Shown in pieces: positions 52,549-59,646 of a stretch of 64,000 nt of DNA. The DNA comes from Candidatus Dormiibacterota bacterium (GTDB lineage Bacteria > Chloroflexota > Dormibacteria > Dormibacterales > Dormibacteraceae). The notes under the pieces are model-generated. The model was not told where the DNA came from. It did no database searches and worked only from the letters and a program-made list of their open reading frames with translations. Made by a program: the position numbers and the translations under genes. The stretch covers positions 248,001 through 312,000 of the forward strand of contig PNAG01000002.1 in the NCBI GenBank assembly GCA_003169845.1. The letters run 5' to 3'. The first letter of the stretch is position 1, and every line of letters starts with the position of its first letter.

Positions 52549-53391
52549 TCAAGCCGCCCGACCCATCAGCCGGATCCAGCGTGCGCACGCGAACGAGTGG
52601 AGGCCCAGCGCCACAAGCCCCAGCGCGACGATCCCCAATACAATCCGTCCGAAGGGCTGGGCCAGCAGGAACACAAACGCTCCGCTGAAACCCTGGACCT
52701 GGGCCGGGTCATGATGGATGCCGGCCTGCACGACAAACCAACCGATCACCAGGAAAATCACGCCTCGGGCAAACATCCCGAACCGGCCGAGCTTCACTGC
52801 GGTATCCCTTGTCGTCGCGCTCATCTCGGCGCCCTTCAGGTCCCGTGCGAAGGTGGCTCGATAGGCTTCCAGGAACTGCCCCAGGGCAATCCCGATCACG
52901 ACCAGGCCGATGAGAATCGTGAGAGCGCCACCGGCCGGATGGGTCAGGACTGAAGCGATCGTTTTCTGGGTTCCGTCGTTTGTCGTTGCGCCCGACCCCC
53001 CGAGGAGCTGAATGGCGAAGATGACAATGGCCCCATAGGACAATGCGCTGGTTACGAAACCAACCCTTGCCATGTAGCCGGATGCGTCACTGCCGCGGTG
53101 GAGCGGGTCGTAGATCGCCCGGGTGAAACCCCATAACGAGTAAGCCGTCAGACCGATGGCCGTGACGATCAGCACCAGCTTCCCATAGGGATTCTGGATC
53201 AGGGCCACGAGACTTCCCGTCAGGTCGGTGGTCTGGCCACCCGCGACGCTGAACACGATTTTCAGGGCCAGGAGTCCCATGACGGCATACAGGGCACCGC
53301 GGACCATGTAGCCCAGGCGCTCCAGGAGCTCGAGCGCTGGGTTGGCTGCCGCTCGTTTGACTGCGTTGTTGCCGGCCTCCACAGTTGCCAT
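52549..53391 (-). CDS. DUF1206 membrane protein
   Basis: A 280-residue protein with about six hydrophobic helices arranged as three repeats, each starting with a pattern like LGYMVRGALYAVMGLLALK, VGFVTSALSYGAIVIFAIQ and FGMFARGVIFLVIGWFVVQ. This matches DUF1206, of unknown function. It starts 1 bp after the PPK2 stop and lies 73 bp before PPK1, so it is embedded in the polyphosphate operon. Confidence 0.85.
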   Translation of the reverse strand: MATVEAGNNAVKRAAANPALELLERLGYMVRGALYAVMGLLALKIVFSVAGGQTTDLTGSLVALIQNPYGKLVLIVTAIGLTAYSLWGFTRAIYDPLHRGSDASGYMARVGFVTSALSYGAIVIFAIQLLGGSGATTNDGTQKTIASVLTHPAGGALTILIGLVVIGIALGQFLEAYRATFARDLKGAEMSATTRDTAVKLGRFGMFARGVIFLVIGWFVVQAGIHHDPAQVQGFSGAFVFLLAQPFGRIVLGIVALGLVALGLHSFACARWIRLMGRAA

Positions 53392-53392
53392 C

Positions 53393-54247
53393 TCAGGCTG
53401 CCGCCTGCAGGCTCTTCTTCAGCGCATGAACGTCGAGGTGCGGGTTGGGATAGGTCAATTTCATTTCCTCCATCGTTTCGATGAGAAGCTGCGAGACGGC
53501 CCAGTTCCGGTACCACTTGCGGTTGGCGGGCACGACATACCACGGAGCGGCCGCCGCTGAACAACGTCCGAGGGCTGCTGAGTAGGCGTTCTGGTAGTCA
53601 GCCCAATACCGTCGCTCGCTGAGGTCGTTTCCCGTGAATTTCCAGCGTTTGTCCGGTTCGCCCAGACGGGCGAGGAGCCTCTGTCGCTGCTCCTCCTCGG
53701 AGATATGCAGGAACAGCTTGACGAGCGCGGTGCCGTGCCTCGTGATCTCAGCCTCGAAGCGGTTGATGATCCCGTAGCGCTCCTCGATGACTTTCGGCGG
53801 CGCAAGCTCTTTGACCTTGGCGATCAACACGTCCTCGTAGTGAGAGCGGTTGAAGATGGCGATCTCGCCGGGCCGGGGCAGCTCGCGCCTGATCCGCCAC
53901 AGGAAGTCGTGCCGCCGCTCGTTGGGAGTCGGCGCCTTGAACGAGACGATTCGCACGCCCTGGGGGTTGAGACCGCGGAGGGCGTGTCTCACGGTGCCAT
54001 CCTTGCCGCTTGTGTCCATGCCCTGCAGCACGATCAGCACCGATCGTTTGCCTTCGGCATGGAGGCATTCCTGGAGCGACATGATGTGCTCCTCGTCAGC
54101 CAGCGTCCTTTCGTCGACCTGGTTCCTCTTGACACCGTTGGTCTCCGCCGGATCGATGGTTGCCACTTTGACGTGGCCTCGACGAGGCCTCACGCTCAGC
54201 ACGTCACGGATCGACCTGTGATTCCCCTCACTCTTGGTGTCAGGCAT
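53393..54247 (-). CDS. PPK2-family polyphosphate kinase
   Basis: A 284-residue soluble kinase with the Walker A-type motif LQGMDTSGKDGTVRH, the conserved NRSHYEDVLIAKV and RWKFTGNDLSER. PPK2 enzymes use polyphosphate to phosphorylate nucleotides. It starts the leftward operon that includes PPK1. A 12-bp-spaced direct repeat (54273-54291) lies upstream of its ATG and recurs before two other genes. Confidence 0.9.
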   Translation of the reverse strand: MPDTKSEGNHRSIRDVLSVRPRRGHVKVATIDPAETNGVKRNQVDERTLADEEHIMSLQECLHAEGKRSVLIVLQGMDTSGKDGTVRHALRGLNPQGVRIVSFKAPTPNERRHDFLWRIRRELPRPGEIAIFNRSHYEDVLIAKVKELAPPKVIEERYGIINRFEAEITRHGTALVKLFLHISEEEQRQRLLARLGEPDKRWKFTGNDLSERRYWADYQNAYSAALGRCSAAAAPWYVVPANRKWYRNWAVSQLLIETMEEMKLTYPNPHLDVHALKKSLQAAA

Positions 54248-54272
54248 ACAGCCAACGAGGCTGGACCAAAAG

Positions 54273-54291
54273 CGGTAACAAACGCAGTAAC
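54273..54291 (-). promoter_or_regulatory. GTTAC-N7-GTTAC direct repeat upstream of ppk2
   Basis: On the minus strand two GTTAC pentamers are 12 bp apart, 26-44 bp before the ppk2 ATG. The same layout (GTTGC-N7-GTTAT/C) occurs at 55982-55999 and 57114-57131, each upstream of other genes. A tandem site for a response-regulator-type activator is a plausible reading. Confidence 0.4.
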
Positions 54292-54329
54292 ACCCAACCC
54301 TTGGACCGGGGTCGCAACCCCCTCTGGGG

Positions 54330-54335
54330 TATGTT
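54330..54335 (+). promoter_or_regulatory. -10-like TATGTT, leaderless PLD gene
   Basis: TATGTT lies exactly 6 nt before ATG 54342 with no Shine-Dalgarno between, matching the leaderless pattern of the window. Confidence 0.4.
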
Positions 54336-54341
54336 CGTCAG

Positions 54342-55967
54342 ATGCCTACAGGTGAGGCGACTGAGGTGCTGGAGAGCTGGTTTCTCACCAGCTCCGAGCG
54401 GGGCAATGATTTCACCGCGCTCGACCGCCGGCGACCCGACGGGCTCGGGTGGAGCACCGGTAACAAGGTCGAAACCCTGGTGCACGGAGGCACGTACTTT
54501 CGCCGGTTGGTGGACGCGATTCGCGGACTGCGCGAAGGCGACCGGCTGTTTTTCACGGACTGGCGCGGCGACCCCGACCAGCGCCTTACCGATGATCCCG
54601 ATTCCGAGATAGGCGCCGTACTTGCCGCCGCCGCCAGGCGCGGCGTGATGGTCAAGGGCTTGCTCTGGCGATCTCACCTGGACAGGCTCGGTTTCAGCGC
54701 CAAGGAGAACCGCCATCTTGGAGTGCTGGTCAACTCAGCCGGGGGTGAGGTCCTGCTCGACCAGCGCGTGCGCTTGGGCGGCTCGCATCACCAGAAACTC
54801 ATCGTCATCCGCCATGCCGAAAGGAGCGAACGCGACGTTGCCTTTGTTGGCGGCATCGATTTGTGCCACAGCCGGCGCGACGACGCGGACCATCACGGCG
54901 ACACGCAGCACCAGACCATGGCTCACGTGTACGGGCCAAGACCTCCCTGGCATGACGCTCAACTGGCGGTCCAGGGCCCGGCGGTGGGGGACCTGGAATT
55001 CTGCTTCAGGGAACGGTGGGATGACCGAGGCCCGCTCAGTCGCGATCCAGTTGGGGTCTTGCATGACCTGCTCCGCCACACACATCGGAAGGCGAGCGTC
55101 TTGCCTGACATGCCGGCCGACCCTCCTGTGTGCGGAACGCATGCGGTCCAGGTTCTGCGCACCTATGCACGGCGTCGAGGCGGCTATCCATTCGCTCCCC
55201 ATGGCGAGCGCAGCGTCGCCCGCGGATTTCGGAAGGCCATCGGGAGGGCGCGCCGTCTCATCTACATCGAAGACCAGTTTCTCTGGTCGACCGAGGTGGC
55301 GAATATTTTTGCGGCCGCCCTTGTGGCCTCGCCTTCCCTGCACCTCATAGCGGTCGTACCGAGATTCTTTGACCAGGCCTCAACGCTCACCCTGCGACCG
55401 AACCAGGTCGGACGCGAGCAGGCCGTAAGCGCCCTTCTCGACGCGGGCGGAGATCGTGTCGCCATCTACGACATCGAGAACCTCGCCGGCGTTCCCGTCT
55501 ACGTCCACGCCAAGATCAGCGTGATCGACGACGTCTGGGCATCGGTGGGATCGGACAACTTCAATCGGCGGTCCTGGAGTCACGACTCCGAGATCTCTTG
55601 CGCCGTGATCGACGACGAGCGCGACGGTCGCGAACCCCATGATCCGGCTGGCCTTGGAGACGGCGCCCGAAAGTTCGCTCGAGACCTGCGGCTGCAGCTG
55701 TGGCGTGAGCACCTCGGCCGCGCGGACGGCGACGATCGAGGCCTGCTCGATCCCACCGAAGCGGTCGCGACGTTCCGGGATACGGCCCAGGCGCTGGAAC
55801 GCTGGCATCTTGATGGGGCACGTGGTGAGCGGCCGCCGGGGCGCCTGAGGCCGCATCCCCGCATCCAGCCCTCGCGGACGACCAGGCTCTGGGCTGAGCC
55901 CTTCTATCGCACGGTCTACGACCCCGACGCCAGGTCGCCGGCAATGCGCCGGCTTGGAGAGTGGTAG
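54342..55967 (+). CDS. Phospholipase D-like protein
   Basis: A 541-residue protein with two HKD-type motifs: GSHHQKLIVIRHAE at about residue 150 and YVHAKISVIDDVWASVGSDN at about residue 388. It may hydrolyse or transfer phosphatidyl groups, or act as a cardiolipin synthase-like enzyme. It is divergent from the polyphosphate/lipid operon, which supports a phospholipid role. No membrane segment or signal peptide is obvious. Confidence 0.8.
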   Translation: MPTGEATEVLESWFLTSSERGNDFTALDRRRPDGLGWSTGNKVETLVHGGTYFRRLVDAIRGLREGDRLFFTDWRGDPDQRLTDDPDSEIGAVLAAAARRGVMVKGLLWRSHLDRLGFSAKENRHLGVLVNSAGGEVLLDQRVRLGGSHHQKLIVIRHAERSERDVAFVGGIDLCHSRRDDADHHGDTQHQTMAHVYGPRPPWHDAQLAVQGPAVGDLEFCFRERWDDRGPLSRDPVGVLHDLLRHTHRKASVLPDMPADPPVCGTHAVQVLRTYARRRGGYPFAPHGERSVARGFRKAIGRARRLIYIEDQFLWSTEVANIFAAALVASPSLHLIAVVPRFFDQASTLTLRPNQVGREQAVSALLDAGGDRVAIYDIENLAGVPVYVHAKISVIDDVWASVGSDNFNRRSWSHDSEISCAVIDDERDGREPHDPAGLGDGARKFARDLRLQLWREHLGRADGDDRGLLDPTEAVATFRDTAQALERWHLDGARGERPPGRLRPHPRIQPSRTTRLWAEPFYRTVYDPDARSPAMRRLGEW

Positions 55968-55981
55968 CTCGACCCTGAACT

Positions 55982-55999
55982 GTTGCTGAAATTGTTATG
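55982..55999 (+). promoter_or_regulatory. GTTGC-N7-GTTAT direct repeat upstream of ice-binding gene
   Basis: Copy of the 12-bp-spaced direct repeat, about 65-80 bp upstream of ATG 56063. It matches 57114-57131 at 16 of 18 positions and the ppk2 copy more weakly. Confidence 0.4.
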
Positions 56000-56062
56000 A
56001 GCGGCAGGCGAGGCTTGCTTCGGCGGGAACCCTATCGCCAGATTCACCGCTGTGGCTAGGGC

Positions 56063-56953
56063 ATGGTCCGAATGGGCCTGAGGAGAAGCAAAGCAGTGAG
56101 GCATTTGACTTACAAGGTTCGATTTCTTGGGTTTGTCGCGCTGGCGCTTGCCGGCATGTGGCCGATAGCCGCCCAAGCCGCGACCGTGCCCACCCTGGGT
56201 TCGGCCGCGAACTTCGCGGTTCTGGGTGCCACGACGGTGACCTGTACTGGTCCGTCGGTCATCGTCGGCGATGTGGGGGTCAGTCCCGGTACCGCAATCA
56301 CTGGCTTTCCGACGCCTTGCACGGGGACGCTCGCGGCGGCCGCGGTGGCGGCTCAGGCTCAGAGTGATGCCCTCCTTGCGTACAATGGTCTAGTAGGCGC
56401 GACGTGCCCCGCTGCCAACAACTTGACTGGTACGGATCTAGGTGGACTCACACTCAAACCGGGCGTCTACTGTTTCTCCTCGACGGCTCAGCTGACGGGA
56501 ACACTCACTCTCAGCGGCGCAGGAGTCTACATTTTCCAGATCGTGAGCAAAATCACAACCGCGACCAACTCGTCCGTCGTCATGGCTAGCGGAGCAGTGT
56601 GCGGCAATGTGTTCTGGCAGGTCGGCAGCTCCGCGACGCTCGGGACTGGCACTGCGTTCGCAGGCAATATTCTCGCGAACACGAGCATCACCTTGGTAAG
56701 CGGCACAAGCCTGAACGGTCGAGCCATCGCGCTCAACGGCGCAGTGACGATGGATACCAACATGGTCTCCGCCTGCGCGGCCGGCACAGGCCACGGCAAC
56801 GGGAAGGGGAAAGAGCACTGCAACCAGGGCGTGGGCAACGGCCCCGAGGGTTGCGATCCCGGTAACTCGAACCAGGGCGACCCGAGCCGGTCCAACGACG
56901 AGCTCGGTGGCGTCCCGGGCGACCCAGGCCGACAGGGCGGTAACGGCAAATAG
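56063..56953 (+). CDS. Ice-binding protein-like, DUF3494
   Basis: A 296-residue secreted protein. A signal peptide (FVALALAGMWPIAAQA) is followed by the DUF3494 beta-solenoid: LGSAANFAVLGATTVTCTGP, LTLKPGVYCFSSTAQLTG, VFWQVGSSATLGTGTAF and GRAIALNGAVTMDTN. A Gly/Asn/Asp-rich tail (GNGKGKEHCNQ...) follows. DUF3494 proteins bind ice or mediate adhesion at low temperature. Stable hairpin at 56999-57025 lies downstream. The start ATG 56063 is probable; other ATG or GTG codons nearby are possible. Confidence 0.9.
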   Translation: MVRMGLRRSKAVRHLTYKVRFLGFVALALAGMWPIAAQAATVPTLGSAANFAVLGATTVTCTGPSVIVGDVGVSPGTAITGFPTPCTGTLAAAAVAAQAQSDALLAYNGLVGATCPAANNLTGTDLGGLTLKPGVYCFSSTAQLTGTLTLSGAGVYIFQIVSKITTATNSSVVMASGAVCGNVFWQVGSSATLGTGTAFAGNILANTSITLVSGTSLNGRAIALNGAVTMDTNMVSACAAGTGHGNGKGKEHCNQGVGNGPEGCDPGNSNQGDPSRSNDELGGVPGDPGRQGGNGK

Positions 56954-56998
56954 GCCAAACGACTCTCCTGTCTCGCAGACAGATCAGATGAGCGGAAT

Positions 56999-57025
56999 GG
57001 GAGGGGACGGCGTGCGTCCCCTCCC
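56999..57025 (+). terminator. GC-rich hairpin downstream of the ice-binding gene
   Basis: Perfect 11-bp arms GGGAGGGGACG and CGTCCCCTCCC enclose a 5-nt loop (57010-57014), 46 bp after the stop. No T-run follows, so it may stop transcription by structure or protect the mRNA 3' end. Confidence 0.55.
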
Positions 57026-57113
57026 AAACGCTTGCGCCGAGATCGCGGGAGCTCTAAAGGTCTGTCTTCCTTCCTGGCCGTTCGCGAACAACTGTTGGCA
57101 TCGTCCCTAGGCA

Positions 57114-57131
57114 GTTGCTGACATTGTTACG
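57114..57131 (+). promoter_or_regulatory. GTTGC-N7-GTTAC direct repeat upstream of the small membrane protein
   Basis: Third copy of the direct repeat, 25-42 bp before GTG 57156. Sequence differs from the ice-binding copy at only two positions. Confidence 0.4.
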
Positions 57132-57155
57132 GCCACAAGCCGACGCTGATCTGCA

Positions 57156-57320
57156 GTGAGTATTCCCGTGCTGAGCCTGCAGTCGAGGATCGGCCTGTTG
57201 CGCCGACGCCGGCGCAACAGCTTGCTCAAGCAGCTCCTTTCGGTCACCAGCCCCTTCCTCGTGGGGATCGTGCTTCTCCTGCTGCTTGCCGCCGGCGGGG
57301 TTGTGGCCAGCGCCCGATGA
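57156..57320 (+). CDS. Small basic single-helix membrane protein
   Basis: A 54-residue frame starts at GTG 57156. A basic stretch (GLLRRRRRNSLLKQLLS) is followed by one hydrophobic helix (FLVGIVLLLLLAAGGVV) and ends at TGA 57318-57320. No family is recognised. The direct repeat upstream, shared with the ice-binding and ppk2 genes, suggests that it is truly transcribed. Confidence 0.5.
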   Translation: MSIPVLSLQSRIGLLRRRRRNSLLKQLLSVTSPFLVGIVLLLLLAAGGVVASAR

Positions 57321-57348
57321 GGCGTGATCCGCCGGACCGCGAAGCGGT

Positions 57349-57780
57349 TTAGCCTGCCGCGCTGAGCAGTCGCGGGCGGGCGATCGACGCCCCGATCAGC
57401 TCGAGAAGCTGGAGCGCCGCGTCGTCCCCTCGACCCCGGTGGCTCTCCGGTCTCGTTGCGGCAGCTGTGCGTCCGTCAAAGCTCAGCCTGATATCGGATG
57501 CTCTCGGGTGCGCGACGAATCGGAGGGTGCCCGCCAGGAGACAGCCACCGGGGCCGGCGTCTTCGACCAGCCACAGCGTGCACAGCACCGCGCGCGGCGC
57601 CGTGATCGGCAGGGCCACCATGAGCCAGCTGTTCTGTCCGATCGCGGGCAGGTGATCTGCGTCGAAACGGACCCGGTTGTACTGGCATTCGATGAGCCAC
57701 TGACAGACATCGTTCAGGTCGGCCGGCACGGAGATTTCGGCTGAGACTCGAACAACCAACATGGGGTGATCCTGTTGCAT
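57349..57780 (-). CDS. Hypothetical protein, possibly SRPBCC-like
   Basis: A 143-residue soluble protein with VSAEISVPADLNDVCQWLIE, LVALPITAPRAVLCTLWLVE-type strands and IRLSFDGRTAA, which reminds me of SRPBCC/polyketide-cyclase folds, but only weakly. ATG 57780 is chosen because TAGAGT (57788-57793) lies 7 nt upstream on the minus strand; ATG 57762 is an alternative. It is divergent from the methyltransferase at 57916. Confidence 0.5.
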   Translation of the reverse strand: MQQDHPMLVVRVSAEISVPADLNDVCQWLIECQYNRVRFDADHLPAIGQNSWLMVALPITAPRAVLCTLWLVEDAGPGGCLLAGTLRFVAHPRASDIRLSFDGRTAAATRPESHRGRGDDAALQLLELIGASIARPRLLSAAG

Positions 57781-57787
57781 GTGGCCG

Positions 57788-57793
57788 ACTCTA
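57788..57793 (-). promoter_or_regulatory. -10-like TAGAGT, leaderless
   Basis: TAGAGT on the minus strand ends 7 nt before ATG 57780; no ribosome site is seen. Confidence 0.3.
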
Positions 57794-57915
57794 TCGGCCG
57801 AAATTCGGCCGGGGTAGGTGGTGTTGGCACGAAGCAGGGCGTCGGCGGTGGTGTGATTCCGATAAACGATGGGAATAGAGCGAGCTTCAGGCCGCGGCGC
57901 ATTGGGGAAGACAAA

Positions 57916-58767
57916 ATGGCTGAAGTTGAATCGGGCCCCGGGCACACTGCGACGCTGGCCGCCGTCGGCCGAGCCATTCATGCGGAGGGCGACAGGCCGC
58001 TGGTCGCGGATCGTCTCGCGCTCGGACTGGCCGGCGAGGCCGGGAGCGCCCTGCTCGCGCAGCTCACCAGCCGGCTCCCGGAAGCCTCGCGCCAGGCGTT
58101 TGGTCTCGCCTTCGCCGTCCGCGCCCGGTTCGTCGAGGATGCGGTCGAGGCGGCGATTCAGCAGGGCATCGGCCAGTACATGATCCTGGGCGCGGGGCTC
58201 GACTCGTTCGCCTACCGGCGCCCAGACCTCAGGACGCGTCTGAAGATTTTCGAGGTCGACCGTCCGGCTTCGCAGGCCTGGAAGCGCCGCCGCCTCGAGG
58301 AGATGGGCGTTGCGATTCCAGACTCTGTTGCGTTCGTACCCGTCGACGTCGAGACCGACGACATGCGCCAGCGCCTCGTTGAAGCTGGATTCGACTTCTC
58401 CGCTCCCGCCATCGTTTCGGCCATCGCGCTCACGCAGTACCTGGCTGAGCCGGCGCTCGAGAAGGTCCTCGAGCTGGTCGGGTCGCTCGCGCCAGGCTCG
58501 CGCCTGGTGATCACCTACGTGGTTCCGGCCACCGAGCTGACCGAGTTGGCAGCCGCCGGCCTGGCCTGGACGATGTCGCAGGCCGCGGAGCGAGGCGAAC
58601 CTTTCATCAGCCTCTTCCGTCCAGCCGAATTCGACGAGCTGATGAACCGGAGCGGGTTCTCGCGAGTCGAGCAGGTGGGCCCTGACGAGCTGCTCCAGAT
58701 GTACCTGGCCGACCGTCCAGAGGCGCAGCTGACGGGGATCGAGCGCCTGGCCGCGGCGTACGTGTAG
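57916..58767 (+). CDS. Class I SAM-dependent methyltransferase (leucine carboxyl methyltransferase-like)
   Basis: A 283-residue protein of the TIGR00027/LCMT-like group. ARFVEDAVEAAIQQGIGQYMILGAGLDSFAYR holds the SAM-binding glycine motif, EVDRPASQAWKRRRL the acidic loop and IVSAIALTQYLAEPALEKVL a conserved helix. It methylates an unknown acceptor. GGGGAAG lies before ATG 57916. The stop codon TAG (58765-58767) is in the same frame as the DUF1697 gene that follows. Confidence 0.85.
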   Translation: MAEVESGPGHTATLAAVGRAIHAEGDRPLVADRLALGLAGEAGSALLAQLTSRLPEASRQAFGLAFAVRARFVEDAVEAAIQQGIGQYMILGAGLDSFAYRRPDLRTRLKIFEVDRPASQAWKRRRLEEMGVAIPDSVAFVPVDVETDDMRQRLVEAGFDFSAPAIVSAIALTQYLAEPALEKVLELVGSLAPGSRLVITYVVPATELTELAAAGLAWTMSQAAERGEPFISLFRPAEFDELMNRSGFSRVEQVGPDELLQMYLADRPEAQLTGIERLAAAYV

Positions 58768-58827
58768 CCGCGCCGTGCCGAGATTGGTGCGCTGCTGCGG
58801 GGAATCAACGTCGGCCGCAACAACAGG

Positions 58828-59316
58828 GTGGCCATGAGCGACCTCCGCGAGATCATGGGGGAGCTCGGCCAAGTCGATGTGAAGACGCACCTGAACAGCG
58901 GCAACCTGGTCTTCACGAACCAGAGGGAGAATCCGCACCAGATGGCAGGTCAGATCGAGCAAGCACTCAACGAGAGGCTGGCGATCAGCGTTCGGTGCGT
59001 GATCAGGACGGGCGCGGAGCTGGACGCCGTGATCGCCGGCAATCCCTTGATCGAGGTGGGCACCGATGGGTCGAAGATGCTGGCCCTGTTTCTAACCGAA
59101 CCGCCCGCCGCCGCGCTGCTGGCTGCGCACGATCCGTCGATGCTCGGTCCGGCGGAGATACGGGTCGGCGACCGGACCGTCTACCAGTGGTGCCCGAGCG
59201 GCATCCTCGCGGCACCCGACGTGGCCGCGTTCGTGGAGAAGCGTTGGAAGGTCGCGGTCACCGCGCGCAACTGGAACACGGTGACGAGGCTGAGCGCCCT
59301 GCTTCAGCGGGCCTGA
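58828..59316 (+). CDS. DUF1697 protein with likely 5' frameshift
   Basis: The frame from GTG 58828 gives 162 residues of DUF1697: MSDLREIMGELGQVDVKTHL, LNSGNLVFTNQ and WCPSGILAAPDV. Upstream in the same frame, up to the previous stop, the DNA still encodes ALLRGINVGRNNRV, the family N-terminus, but without a canonical start. A GTG at 58775 in another frame would read MPRLV and then join this sequence if one G were added near 58787-58790. A one-base deletion, natural or from sequencing, is likely. Confidence 0.7.
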   Translation: MAMSDLREIMGELGQVDVKTHLNSGNLVFTNQRENPHQMAGQIEQALNERLAISVRCVIRTGAELDAVIAGNPLIEVGTDGSKMLALFLTEPPAAALLAAHDPSMLGPAEIRVGDRTVYQWCPSGILAAPDVAAFVEKRWKVAVTARNWNTVTRLSALLQRA

Positions 59317-59322
59317 TGCTTT

Positions 59323-59622
59323 TCAGATGCTGTGGGCGACGGGACCGCGGACCGGCCATCCCGTGGGGTCGAGCTCTACCTCATCGACGAAGCACCAACC
59401 CCAATTCTCGCCGGGTTCGAACGACCTCATGATCGCGTGGCCGGTGCTTCGGAAATGAGCGGTGGCGTGCTTGCGCGGCGAGCTGTCGCAGCAACCGACG
59501 TGGCCGCATGACATGCACAGCCGGAGGTGCACCCACGAGCTTCCAATCCGAAGGCAGTCCTCGCAGCCGTCGGCGCTGGCGGTGACCTCACGCATCTGGT
59601 CGAGATGGCTGCACAAGCTCAT
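59323..59622 (-). CDS. UBP-type zinc finger protein
   Basis: A 99-residue protein of the ZnF-UBP type. Cysteine and histidine ligands appear in CSHLDQM, GCEDCLRIG, LRLCMSCGHVGCCD and HATAHFRSTGHAIMRSF. In eukaryotes the domain binds ubiquitin C-termini; bacterial copies are of unknown function. ATG 59622 lies after a TTG alternative at 59628. It is 24 bp downstream of the Y-family polymerase gene. Confidence 0.85.
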   Translation of the reverse strand: MSLCSHLDQMREVTASADGCEDCLRIGSSWVHLRLCMSCGHVGCCDSSPRKHATAHFRSTGHAIMRSFEPGENWGWCFVDEVELDPTGWPVRGPVAHSI

Positions 59623-59646
59623 CGCCAAACAGCCTACGACGGCCGG

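Noticed and set aside
57349..58962. Single 537-codon minus-strand frame
   Set aside because: Only the first part (57349-57780) looks like protein; the rest is antisense to the methyltransferase and DUF1697 genes.
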